Notes: generated by a model not told the origin, from the sequence alone. Positions 1 through 8,557 are shown, counted from the first letter of the stretch. The stretch: DNA of 34,327 nt from Desulfobacteraceae bacterium (GCA_003353855.1 PIVS01000009.1:1-34327); one strand, 5' to 3'. Program-made: numbers and translations.

Positions 1-435
1 AATTTGTATCTGAATCCATCCAATGCCTGCTTAAATGAGCAGCCCACAGCTCCGCCGTACTCCCGGTGCTTAAAGCATCTATTTTTTTTCTTAAGCAGCG
101 CACTTCCGGAATACGATCCCGGCCAAGTAGTTTTCCAAATTCCTCTGGCGCTTGTCCCCTCATTTTTTCCATCGTTTCAATACGACAAAGACCAGTGAAC
201 GCCAACAATAAAAGAACATGGAATGTCGTATAATATCCTTTAACAGTACCAAGAAGCTGCTCTGCTCCCGTTCTTAAGCGATCTCCCTTCTCGCGAAACC
301 TTGATCAAGAAGACTCTGGGCTTTTTCAAGCACTTTGGGCCTCAATACCCTTCCGCCTTTACTAGGACCTCGATTGTTACTAAAAAACGCTTCAAGACCA
401 CCTTTTCTCTGCTTATTCTGAGCACGAATAACACT
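1..435 (-). pseudogene. HTH-containing transposase-like gene, 3' part; interrupted by the IS66 element and also frameshifted
   Basis: Minus strand reads SVIRAQNKQRKGGLEAFFSNNRGPSKGGRVLRPKVLEKAQSLLDQG, then continues in another frame as REKGDRLRTGAEQLLGTVKGYYTTFHVLLLLAFTGLCRIETMEKMRGQAPEEFGKLLGRDRIPEVRCLRKKIDALSTGSTAELWAAHLSRHWM to the window edge. The family resembles DDE-type putative transposases with L-G-x-D-R-x-P-E-V; family assignment is tentative. Confidence 0.6.
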
Positions 436-443
436 ACGTTTGG

Positions 444-1854
444 GTATTCATTCACGGGATATCAACTAGTAATCATTGATCAGATCCATGACAGATCTGC
501 TTCTTGCTCTTTGAAATATGAATCCAGTAGTTCAACCAATAGTGGGAAAGAATTCAATGACCGGATTGAACATGTTTGTTTGAATGACAAGATACGCTCG
601 ACCCAGCGATTCCCTTTATCACTTTGTGTGCCGTTGCTCCTCTTTCTCCATAGGACACCATAACGAAGTGTTCGCTCTGCAAGATTATTGGTCGGTTCAA
701 CTTCAATAATATCAAGGAATAGCCAAAGAGATTCAATTTGCCTGATCAGGGAACGGGCCAGTGTGCCCACTTCTCCTTTATCTTTCTGATGTTCAAAGAT
801 CAAATCCATGAAACGTTGATAAAAATCTCTCCACTCTTTGTTGTCTGGGGGCGATTTTGCCCAATGACAGAGCAACTGAAGATCCTGCACTATTTGTTTG
901 CCGAATTGTTTGGTCACCTTGTCTTTTCGGATCAAGTGGGCCAAACATGTTTGCCTGAGGTTAATCCATTTTGCATAAACACCATAATTGTCGCTGACCA
1001 AAATCCCTTCCCAATCCTGAATAAGTTCCAGGAAGGCCACTTTCGATCGATTCTTGTGAATCATGAAGTATGCAACGGTACCGTTGACCATAACCCACAA
1101 CCAGTTGAGCGCACCATGCTGAAACCATGACGTTTCATCGATGTAATTGACCTCGCTATTGCGGGCCTTATCTCCTATCTTATCGTATACGGGTTTCAAT
1201 GCCGCTGATGCCCGGTCAATAACCTTTTGGATAGCGCCTGAAGATATTGAAAAACCGAGGACTGATTGACAAAACGTACGTACCGTATAACGACTGTTTC
1301 CCTGTATCCCGCTGACTTCAGCGATTAGAGCACTAAGCCTTGGGCCATATCCGGTTTGGCGTTCTTTGGGAAGCTGAGCTTTCACCACATTCCCGCATTG
1401 AGTACATTTACCCTGGTTGAGAATAAAATGCAGAACATCCATTTTGATTTCCGGCAACTCTATCACCTGATGTGTATAAAAGGGCTTTATGCTTTTAGGG
1501 TCGAACGAAGAACGCCCACAACTACATGTGCCAGGAAATAGCAGATCTTCAGAAGTTGGTTCCAATAACTTTTGCTTATGCCCTTTATGGCCTATCTGCC
1601 CCCCTCGTTTACGCTTACCAGTCTTTCCAGCCTTTCCTTTTTTGGGAGGCTTATTGTATGGGGGATCCGACGATGACGGTTTACTGGAAATCTTCGTCTG
1701 AAAATGGCCTTTTTAACTTCATAAAAAGGAGTTTAGCATATAGATAAGCAAAAATCTAGTTTTTTATTAATGATTTCAGGGGCTTATATTTTACCAATAA
1801 TTTACTATAATTTCAATTACTTATGATTCATTAATTCCCCCCGTGAATGAATAC
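444..1854 (-). mobile_element. Complete IS66-family insertion sequence, single-ORF type without visible tnpA/tnpB
   Basis: GTATTCATTCACGGG at 444-458 and its exact reverse complement CCCGTGAATGAATAC at 1840-1854. The 8-bp direct repeat ACGTTTGG flanks the element at 436-443 and 1855-1862. It encloses an IS66-type transposase. Confidence 0.93.
480..1565 (-). CDS. IS66-family transposase (TnpC-like)
   Basis: 361 aa with IS66-like CGNVVKAQLP zinc-ribbon region, YIDETSW, VSDNYGVY and NNLAERTLR. The frame stays open upstream of the TTG start to about 1720 (SKPSSSDPPYNKPPKKGKAGKTGKRKRGGQIGHKGHKQKLLEPT), so the true N-terminus is longer and probably uses a non-ATG start. Confidence 0.9.
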   Translation of the reverse strand: MEPTSEDLLFPGTCSCGRSSFDPKSIKPFYTHQVIELPEIKMDVLHFILNQGKCTQCGNVVKAQLPKERQTGYGPRLSALIAEVSGIQGNSRYTVRTFCQSVLGFSISSGAIQKVIDRASAALKPVYDKIGDKARNSEVNYIDETSWFQHGALNWLWVMVNGTVAYFMIHKNRSKVAFLELIQDWEGILVSDNYGVYAKWINLRQTCLAHLIRKDKVTKQFGKQIVQDLQLLCHWAKSPPDNKEWRDFYQRFMDLIFEHQKDKGEVGTLARSLIRQIESLWLFLDIIEVEPTNNLAERTLRYGVLWRKRSNGTQSDKGNRWVERILSFKQTCSIRSLNSFPLLVELLDSYFKEQEADLSWI

Positions 1855-1962
1855 ACGTTTGGATATATCCAAAGCATTAATGACTTTTATCTGCCGACAG
1901 GCACCCGATTCTATCAACTGTGCAATTGTCAGTCGAAACAATGAAGTAAAAAAACTCTTTTC

Positions 1963-2160
1963 CTAAATCAAGATTCCTGAACTTGCGGTCACAATTTCTT
2001 TTTGCGGATTAAACATTAAAGAACATATATCCATTAAAGATTCTTTCTCCATGAGGTGGGCATCATCAATAACAAATACTGGAAACACACTGTGGGGTTC
2101 CGATGCCATGTTCGTGATCTGTTTTTGCAGGCTGATTAACAAAGGAACAGTTCTTCCATC
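1963..2160 (-). pseudogene. Remnant of an ExeA/TniB-like AAA ATPase (transposition-helper type)
   Basis: Minus strand reads VPLLISLQKQITNMASEPHSVFPVFVIDDAHLMEKESLMDICSLMFNPQKEIVTASSGILI*, with Walker-B-like VFVIDDAHL; no Walker A in the remaining fragment. Confidence 0.55.
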
Positions 2161-2433
2161 GCTTTGGCGGAGTTAAAAACAGGAATATAAATTCCTTTTT
2201 AAAAGCAACTGCATCTAAAGAGTGGGGTGAAAATGGCATTCCCGGCTTTATTTGATTATTGTGATTTTATTGTTAACCACATTTGTCTGCATGGGCACGG
2301 CCATGGCGGCATCCCGGAAAGTTATGAATACAAAACCAGTGACGCTTCTGGCAAACAGGTGACTCCCGGTGCCCTTTTTTTAATACACCTTAACCAGAAA
2401 AATAATAAGAAATAATAACAGGAGAATAATAAT

Positions 2434-2697
2434 ATGGTCCGCCATGAACTAAACCAATATCTGCTTGAATCCAAAACAGATATCAATTACAAATCCATTG
2501 ACCATCTTGTCATGGGAAATGAAGCCGCTGACCTGGATTCCATGGCATCCGCCATTGCCTATGCCTATCTTATGGCTGCCAAGGAAAGCGATAAAACCAT
2601 TGTACCGGTCATGCCTATTCCAAGGGCTGATTTTAAGCCCAGGACTGAAGCGGTCTATGTCTTTGGCCTGCTGCGCAAGGATTATAAAACATGTTAA
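2434..2697 (+). pseudogene. N-terminal fragment of a DHH-family phosphoesterase (exopolyphosphatase/pyrophosphatase-like)
   Basis: 87 aa including DHLVMGNEAADLDSMASAIAYAYL. Truncated; directly followed by unrelated transporter-like sequence. Confidence 0.6.
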
Positions 2698-3036
2698 GGA
2701 CAATCCATTGAAACCACAGCATATTTCCATAAAAAACCTGGTTATAAGATTTAAATGGCGGATATCTTTTACCCTTGGGTTGGTGATTCTTGAGTCTGTT
2801 TTGGACCTGTTTTTTCCTTTGCTCATCGGCCTGGCAATCAACGATTTAATTGCAGAAAGCTATGGCGGTACCATCCATTTGGCCATTCTGGGTTTTTCTC
2901 TTCTGACCATCGGAACCTGCAGAAGATTTTATGACACCAGGGTTTAGGCCGGTATCTATGCTGTCATCGCAAAGGAGATGGTGGCCCGGGAGCAGCAAAA
3001 CAATAGTTCGGTTTCCAAAATTTTGGCCAGGGGGGT
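2698..3036 (+). pseudogene. ABC transporter six-TM domain remnant
   Basis: NPLKPQHISIKNLVIRFKWRISFTLGLVILESVLDLFFPLLIGLAINDLIAESYGG...RRFYDTRV, an in-frame TAG, then AGIYAVIAKEMVAREQQNNSSVSKILARG; no ATPase domain follows. Confidence 0.6.
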
Positions 3037-3098
3037 TAATTTCCCGGATAAAAAAATGTTCAGTGTATTGGCCGCCTTCAGCCTTGCCGGAGAACTTA

Positions 3099-3130
3099 TT
3101 AAGGGGTTTGTCCAAAAACAAACCCCTTAA
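3099..3130. terminator. Strong dyad, likely terminator downstream of the 3170-4729 gene
   Basis: Perfect 13-bp inverted repeat TTAAGGGGTTTGT (3099-3111) / ACAAACCCCTTAA (3118-3130) with a 6-nt loop, about 40 bp past the minus-strand stop at 3170. No long U tract. Confidence 0.55.
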
Positions 3131-3169
3131 CCATACCAGTAACATCTATAGTTATTGCTTAATTATAAT

Positions 3170-4729
3170 TTAACTTTTGGCCTCTGCAAAAGGATACACA
3201 ACCCCAACTGAAACAAGATTAGACAGGGATTCTGTGATGCCCCCGCCTCCTCCGGGAGTATAGCCCGGCGGATTGGGCTTCAGTGTCACGGTGATGGAAG
3301 TATCGGTTTCATGGCTGTAGTTGTAGGAGTAGCTCGAGCTTTCACTGGCACCGCCCAGGGGGATGCCCAAAAAACTAATGGAAGCACTGGCGTGCTGCTC
3401 AAAGTATTTTCTGACCTCTTTGCTCTTACACTGCTCAAACTTCAGGTTCAGCTCCATGAACTGGCTGAGCACATAGGTGCTGATATATCCAAAATCACCG
3501 CCTTCACCAAAATCAAATGTCGGGGGACTGTCAAAAACATAGCCGGTAACATCTGTTTTACCCTCATTTTCCAATGCCTGGAGAACAGGGGTGGGATTCA
3601 TCCAGCCCACACCGGTTGAAATATTGTAGAGGGTGGGTGTGACGGTAAAATCCGGCTGTAGGGTGGGATTATTTAACACCACCCCAACGGTGAATTTAGA
3701 CCCTGCAAAATCCTCCTTAAAAATACTGGTCCGGGCCCCGCCTGAAACATCAAGGGAGAAAAAACTTAAAATCGGTATGGAGATGCTGGTACCGCCGGAG
3801 GCTTCAAAATTCAGAGTTGTATCCTCTGTTTTGGTGATGGTGGCATCATATTTTAATACGCCTGTGGGGGGCTGGGTTTTCAACTCATTCACAAGGGTGA
3901 GGGGATCTGCCGGTGTAAATTCCATACCCGGAACCATCCGGGTGGTGCCGGTGATGGGCAATCCGCCGTTTTGTGCTGTTGGCATTTTAATATTCCCCCT
4001 GATCCCATCTATGGTCTGGGTGGCATTGGCTACCCGTGCGGTGAGTCCGCCGGCTGCGCCCTGGGCAGAATACACGTCCTTAATCTTGTCCCGCATCAGT
4101 CTGGGAACGGAAAGGGGGATCTTATTAAAAATGATGTTAAACTCAGCCATATGCTCATAGGGATAGGATGGATTTTCCTCAAGGTTTTTTACATACTCAG
4201 GGTTGATCCACTTGGTCTGTACAACGGCCGTCATTTGAATCAGGGCAGTATATGTATTGGTATCATCTAACTTTGGCACTCCTGAATCCGGGAAAGCACC
4301 CACCCAGGCATTCCAAACGGGCCTCAGCTCTTTTATGCTCCCTGCCACCTCAGCTTCCAACTCCTGTTTTGTGGCTTCATCCTGCTGGGACAGGTGGTAT
4401 CTTAAACTAAGATAGAGCTGGTTATAAGCGTTTGTGAATGGAGAGGAGAGTACCTTTACCTGGCCCACGCCATATTTTTCCCCAAGCCCCTGAATCCGCT
4501 GGCAAAGCTGATTGTTATAAAAAGTGGCATTCAGCTCATTGGTTATGGGGGACTTAAAATAAAAAGATACCTGGGAATTTGCTGTCCCTGTAAGAACCTT
4601 AAACTGGCCCGGAGACGGCATCTTCTTAATGATATTGGCCATGTAGTCAGAATATACCTGCTGGATCGGGTCGGTAACTTCTGCTGCCTGGTTCTTTGCC
4701 GGAGCCCCTAAGATATTCGATAAATCCAT
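3170..4729 (-). CDS. Conserved-looking protein of unknown function, about 519 aa
   Basis: Long ORF. Internal ATG at 4729 (MDLSNILGAPAK) preceded by AAAAAAGGAGAATCATA is a better start than 4822. C-terminal half is rich in alternating Ser/Thr/aromatic strands (SASISFLGIPLGGASESSSYSYNYSHETDTSITVTL). Confidence 0.75.
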   Translation of the reverse strand: MDLSNILGAPAKNQAAEVTDPIQQVYSDYMANIIKKMPSPGQFKVLTGTANSQVSFYFKSPITNELNATFYNNQLCQRIQGLGEKYGVGQVKVLSSPFTNAYNQLYLSLRYHLSQQDEATKQELEAEVAGSIKELRPVWNAWVGAFPDSGVPKLDDTNTYTALIQMTAVVQTKWINPEYVKNLEENPSYPYEHMAEFNIIFNKIPLSVPRLMRDKIKDVYSAQGAAGGLTARVANATQTIDGIRGNIKMPTAQNGGLPITGTTRMVPGMEFTPADPLTLVNELKTQPPTGVLKYDATITKTEDTTLNFEASGGTSISIPILSFFSLDVSGGARTSIFKEDFAGSKFTVGVVLNNPTLQPDFTVTPTLYNISTGVGWMNPTPVLQALENEGKTDVTGYVFDSPPTFDFGEGGDFGYISTYVLSQFMELNLKFEQCKSKEVRKYFEQHASASISFLGIPLGGASESSSYSYNYSHETDTSITVTLKPNPPGYTPGGGGGITESLSNLVSVGVVYPFAEAKS

Positions 4730-4748
4730 TATGATTCTCCTTTTTTGC

Positions 4749-4765
4749 CAATCCCAGTGGGATTG
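4749..4765. other. Small hairpin in the 5' leader of the 3170-4729 gene
   Basis: CAATCCC-AGT-GGGATTG, 7-bp perfect stem upstream of the GGAGAATCATAATG start region. Confidence 0.35.
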
Positions 4766-5127
4766 AATAATTACTGAAAACACTGAATGACATTGGGCCA
4801 AACAGTGTACTCCTGACCCCAAAAAGCTATGCGTTAGTTGATGCTGATTAAATGGGACTGGCGCGGATCAGCTGATACATCAGACCACCTCCTTTTAAAT
4901 GAGATAATTTTTAACAAAAATCGCCATTGCCTCTCCACAATGTGAGAACAAAAAAAATCCGAGCAGAACCGGAATAAATTACAAAGGGGACGACGTTAAA
5001 TCAACAATTCAATAGTGACTTTGAAATTAAGAATGCTTGAATTCAAAAACGTCGATGGAGCGTATTAGAACGAACAACAAATGGCTTTATATAATAAATC
5101 CCAATGGGAAAATCAATGGAAAAAACT

Positions 5128-5445
5128 TTATTTATATTTTATCCCAGCCGGGCCAGTGAAAAGGCATCTTCGCGGTTCATCCACCTGTTCTGAGCAGACG
5201 GGTCCTGGAACAAAATCTCCAGGCCTTTGACAAAACCCACCTGAAATGAGGCAACTTCCCCTGTCTGCCATCACCTTGATAAACACAGAAGAGTACATGT
5301 CTGTGCATGCCCGGAACAAAGTATAGCATGGCACCTGGATTTCACATCCCCGGTCATACCCACCGTCCACCAGATAGACACAGGATTCATTTCGCCCCAA
5401 AAGACGTATACGGTCACAGACAATTCCCGGCTGGTCAATTCTCAT
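5128..5445 (-). CDS. Small Cys-rich hypothetical ORF
   Basis: 105-aa ORF with many Cys; no family recognised, so it may be spurious. Confidence 0.25.
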   Translation of the reverse strand: MRIDQPGIVCDRIRLLGRNESCVYLVDGGYDRGCEIQVPCYTLFRACTDMYSSVFIKVMADRGSCLISGGFCQRPGDFVPGPVCSEQVDEPRRCLFTGPAGIKYK

Positions 5446-5582
5446 TGTCCCTCATATGCGCGTGTTCGATTCAATTCTCACACACCAGCAAAATAGCTGT
5501 AAAAGGCATATAAAAAAGCCCCGTGTAAAACAAGGAAAAACATAAAAAAACCTCCTGCTCCAGGGAGACAATTACAAGTTTT

Positions 5583-5634
5583 GACTTGGTATGTAGCTAT
5601 ATTGTATTTAATGGATATCCATATAATAGCTAAG
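5583..5634 (+). promoter_or_regulatory. Putative promoter with overlapping nested dyads
   Basis: TTGACT (5583-5588) with TGTATT about 16 nt downstream. Nested palindromes: TAGCTAT (5596-5602)/ATAGCTA (5628-5634) around TGGATATCCA (5614-5623). Precedes the 5679 ORF. Confidence 0.35.
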
Positions 5635-5678
5635 CGGTATCCATGAATGGAATCGGAGTCACCAGGGGGTTGCCCGTT

Positions 5679-5858
5679 ATGACCGATACAAAAAAGACAG
5701 ATGCCAATGACAACGCAGGCCATTATCGCAGAAAAGTAAAATTTGAGATCTACGGCGAGGAAATGATTGAAAAAAAGGTTAACTCAGGCGGTAACAGCGG
5801 CCGGGTGTATCTTCCACCGGACTGGATCGGCACACGGGTAAAGGTAATCAAATGCTGA
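5679..5858 (+). CDS. DUF2080-like transposase-associated small protein
   Basis: KVKFEIYGEEMIEKKVNSGGNSGRVYLPPDWIGTRVKVIKC matches the remembered DUF2080 pattern (SGNSGRIYLP..W.G..V.V). Start taken at MTDTKK rather than the ORF-track start at 5643. Confidence 0.6.
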   Translation: MTDTKKTDANDNAGHYRRKVKFEIYGEEMIEKKVNSGGNSGRVYLPPDWIGTRVKVIKC

Positions 5859-5877
5859 CTCAAACACCAGGAATGAT

Positions 5878-6219
5878 ATGGCACTAGAACAATTCAAAAA
5901 ATGGTATGGGTCCCGCCATGACTATCAAAAGAGGTGGCAGGAAAAAACCGGTCAAAAAATAGTGGGCCATTTCTGCACCTATACCCCGGAAGAGATTTTT
6001 TATGCCTTTGATATCCTGCCGGTTAGACTCATGGGGTCACACGAACTCCAGAACATAACCGATCCCCATGAATCAGACCTGCCCTTTGTAAAACAGGCCC
6101 TTGAATCCATTGGCCTGCCCCATTGTTTTTTTGAATTTGATGTGGCCACACCTGTGGGGGCCTTTTCCCTTCGGGTGGTTGAGCATAGTTCAACGGTAAT
6201 TCCACAAATCAATTTTTAA
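5878..6219 (+). pseudogene. 2-hydroxyacyl-CoA dehydratase (HgdB/BcrBC-like) with in-frame internal deletion
   Basis: N-terminus GHFCTYTPEEIFYAFDILPVRLMGSHE is joined in frame to a C-terminal-like segment DLPFVKQALESIGLPHCFFEFDVATPVGAFSLRVV. Only 113 aa, whereas such subunits are usually several-fold longer. Confidence 0.6.
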
Positions 6220-6241
6220 AATATATTCTGGAGGTAAGTCA

Positions 6242-6541
6242 TCAACTCCGAGAGTTTTTCCCAATTGCATTTACTCTGGTACCGATTCGCGACGGCAAAA
6301 GAGACACTAGCAATACGGATTCAATTCCTACCTGATGATTCGCAAGAATAAGACAAGGCTGCTCTTTTATAGATGATAAAACGTTCTCATTTTCCAAATA
6401 GATGATAATTACAAAACGCTGATTCAGCCCATAAGCCAAAGAGGCCGGGAACTCTGAATAGCTGTCTCGCCAAAACTCAAAAACTCCAGGCTGGTCTTCT
6501 ACTCTGTCCAATTGAACATAGCTATTTGATAGACAATCCAT
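6242..6541 (-). pseudogene. Truncated PlsC-like acyltransferase
   Basis: KEQPCLILANHQVGIESVLLVSLLPSRIGTRVNAIGK resembles the N-terminal NHxxxxD region (here NHQVGIE); the protein ends after 99 aa. Overlaps the upstream gene end by 20 bp. Confidence 0.45.
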
Positions 6542-8327
6542 ACAATCTGTCTAACACAATTTGACAAAAATCATCGATACCATTTTGTTGCTGATAGTGA
6601 TCAAATTTTGCTTTGAATTCAGCGAGTTGCTTGCCTTGTGCCATGCGTCTCAAAACCACCATCATTTCTTTTGGCTGTTTCACGGCAAAGGCAAAACCCA
6701 ATTGCTTCACATGCTCAGCCACTTCCTTTTCCTGGGGCAGGATACTGCGGCTTTCGTTAACAAGAATGCCTGTTTTCAAACTCAATGCTTGTTGGCAAAG
6801 CCCTGGTCCAGGTTTTGTTAATACGAAATCCGAAATATGCAATAAATATTGAATGTCCTCTGCCCACATGATAGGAACAATTTTAATAGATGACGATATT
6901 GCGATCCTTTGGACCTCTTCAAAAGAAGACCTATTGTTGTGGCACAGCACCAACACTTGATACGGAAGCGCTGAAGTCGCAATGGCCTTGATAAACGCCA
7001 TGTCGTTTTCGGATGCCGATGCCACCAAAAGCGTTAATAAATTTTCCTTCAGTTGCATGCTGTCATATAAGGTTTCTTTTGGAACATTGATATTTTCGGC
7101 TAAGAATTTTGGGTGATAGATGGGATAGCCCACTTCAATATTTTCTGTGCCCATTTTTTTAATCAAATAATCCGCATTTATTTGAGAGGGACAATACACG
7201 AGGTCGGCGGCAGTGTTTCCCCACTCTTTTAAACAATGACCAAACCAATCTGATACCGCCGTAATGAAGGGCACCTTGGGTGCCAATCGTTTAAATTCAC
7301 CCGCCAATGCCGAAACCATGCTATGCACCGAGATAATGAGTGCGGGATCATGCATACGCATAATTTTTTCCACCCTTGGCGCAAAAACCTGGGGAACAAG
7401 GTCCTGCCCTTCCTCAGTTTCGTTTAAAAAATCGTGCCAGAACACGTAGAGAGCAGGGTGATTTTGGCTCAAATAATTGTATAGCTTGGACCAAGCAGCA
7501 GACATAATCGACACGTCATCGGTGTTTTGAATGACAATGCGATATCCCTTTCCATCACTTAATAAGTCAGACAAAGCGTATTTGATGGCCTTTGCCGTGG
7601 CCGTGTGTCCACCACCAGTGGATGCAGTCAGGATAAGAACTACCTCTTTTTCAAATGACACCGCTGATTCGGGGCTGTCAATAATTGGCCATTTTTGGGC
7701 CTCAGCTTCCTGTTTTAACAGATCATCTGGATATGTGACCCTCGGATGCCCAACAACTGAGAGTAGAGCCAAATCGTCAATGGCGTCCGTATAAAAATAG
7801 GTGTCTTTTGGATCGATGCCTATTTTATCGCAATGACGTATTGCGTAAAGCAGTTTTGCCTTACCGCCCGTTATATGTGACGCAACACCTGTAAATTTCC
7901 CTGCTGTTTCGTATAGCCTAAGGCCAGCATATGCCTCAACCCCAACTTCCTCTGCGATCATTTTGACCAATGGTTCAGCTGAACAAGATAAAATAAGCAG
8001 CTGATCGCCTCTATCTTGATGAAAGCTCACGAGCTGTTTGATCTCTTTTCGGATACGAGAAAGTAGCGGTTTCTTTATAGCATCACAGAGTCGATTAAAA
8101 TCCTCTACTGACACGCCTTTAAGGCAACGGTACCCTACCAGAAAAAGCTCAGGCAAGGGATGTCCGGGCGATAAATGATGGATGAGTTTACTTTGAAAAG
8201 GCAAAAATTGCAGCTCTGTGTCGATCTTACGATGTTTGATTAATTCCTTAAACAGTTTCGACGATAAATCTATGTCAACAAGACAATGATCCAAATCGAA
8301 AATGGCTAGCTGTTTATTTTTCTTCAT
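6522..8327 (-). CDS. HAD-IB phosphatase fused to an MGDG synthase/MurG-like glycosyltransferase
   Basis: N-terminus AIFDLDHCLVDID...LSCSAEPLVKMIAEEVG...YTDAIDDLALLSVVG (HAD). C-terminus VVLILTASTGGGHTATAKAIKYAL...SVHSMVSALAGEFKRLAPKVPFITAVSDWF...FVLTKPGPGLCQQALSLKTGILV (MGDG synthase/GT28-like). Confidence 0.8.
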   Translation of the reverse strand: MKKNKQLAIFDLDHCLVDIDLSSKLFKELIKHRKIDTELQFLPFQSKLIHHLSPGHPLPELFLVGYRCLKGVSVEDFNRLCDAIKKPLLSRIRKEIKQLVSFHQDRGDQLLILSCSAEPLVKMIAEEVGVEAYAGLRLYETAGKFTGVASHITGGKAKLLYAIRHCDKIGIDPKDTYFYTDAIDDLALLSVVGHPRVTYPDDLLKQEAEAQKWPIIDSPESAVSFEKEVVLILTASTGGGHTATAKAIKYALSDLLSDGKGYRIVIQNTDDVSIMSAAWSKLYNYLSQNHPALYVFWHDFLNETEEGQDLVPQVFAPRVEKIMRMHDPALIISVHSMVSALAGEFKRLAPKVPFITAVSDWFGHCLKEWGNTAADLVYCPSQINADYLIKKMGTENIEVGYPIYHPKFLAENINVPKETLYDSMQLKENLLTLLVASASENDMAFIKAIATSALPYQVLVLCHNNRSSFEEVQRIAISSSIKIVPIMWAEDIQYLLHISDFVLTKPGPGLCQQALSLKTGILVNESRSILPQEKEVAEHVKQLGFAFAVKQPKEMMVVLRRMAQGKQLAEFKAKFDHYQQQNGIDDFCQIVLDRLYGLSIK

Positions 8328-8335
8328 ATTTCACC

Positions 8336-8557
8336 TTATGTATAATATTGATGGAAACGCTTCACAATCTTACTATGCCTGCAATAGCATTCTTTTGCAA
8401 TGCCAAACCTCACATAGGATTGCAGGATTTCGCGTGCAACAACAATAGCTTGTGCCCTGTCCACTGAATATTTTGCTATAGTGGCCAACAATTCTGCTAT
8501 TTGCTGATATAAATGCCGGCCTTGGTTTTTTTCTAATTCGTTTAAACCGATTTTCAA
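8336..8557 (-). CDS. Small hypothetical protein upstream of the HAD-GT fusion
   Basis: 73-aa ORF ending 9 nt before the HAD-GT start; no family recognised. Confidence 0.3.
   Translation of the reverse strand: MKIGLNELEKNQGRHLYQQIAELLATIAKYSVDRAQAIVVAREILQSYVRFGIAKECYCRHSKIVKRFHQYYT

Noticed and set aside
301-1747. Plus-strand ORFs (120, 130, 61, 70 and 73 aa) opposite the IS66 transposase
   Set aside because: They are antisense shadows of a strongly supported transposase frame and show no family motifs.
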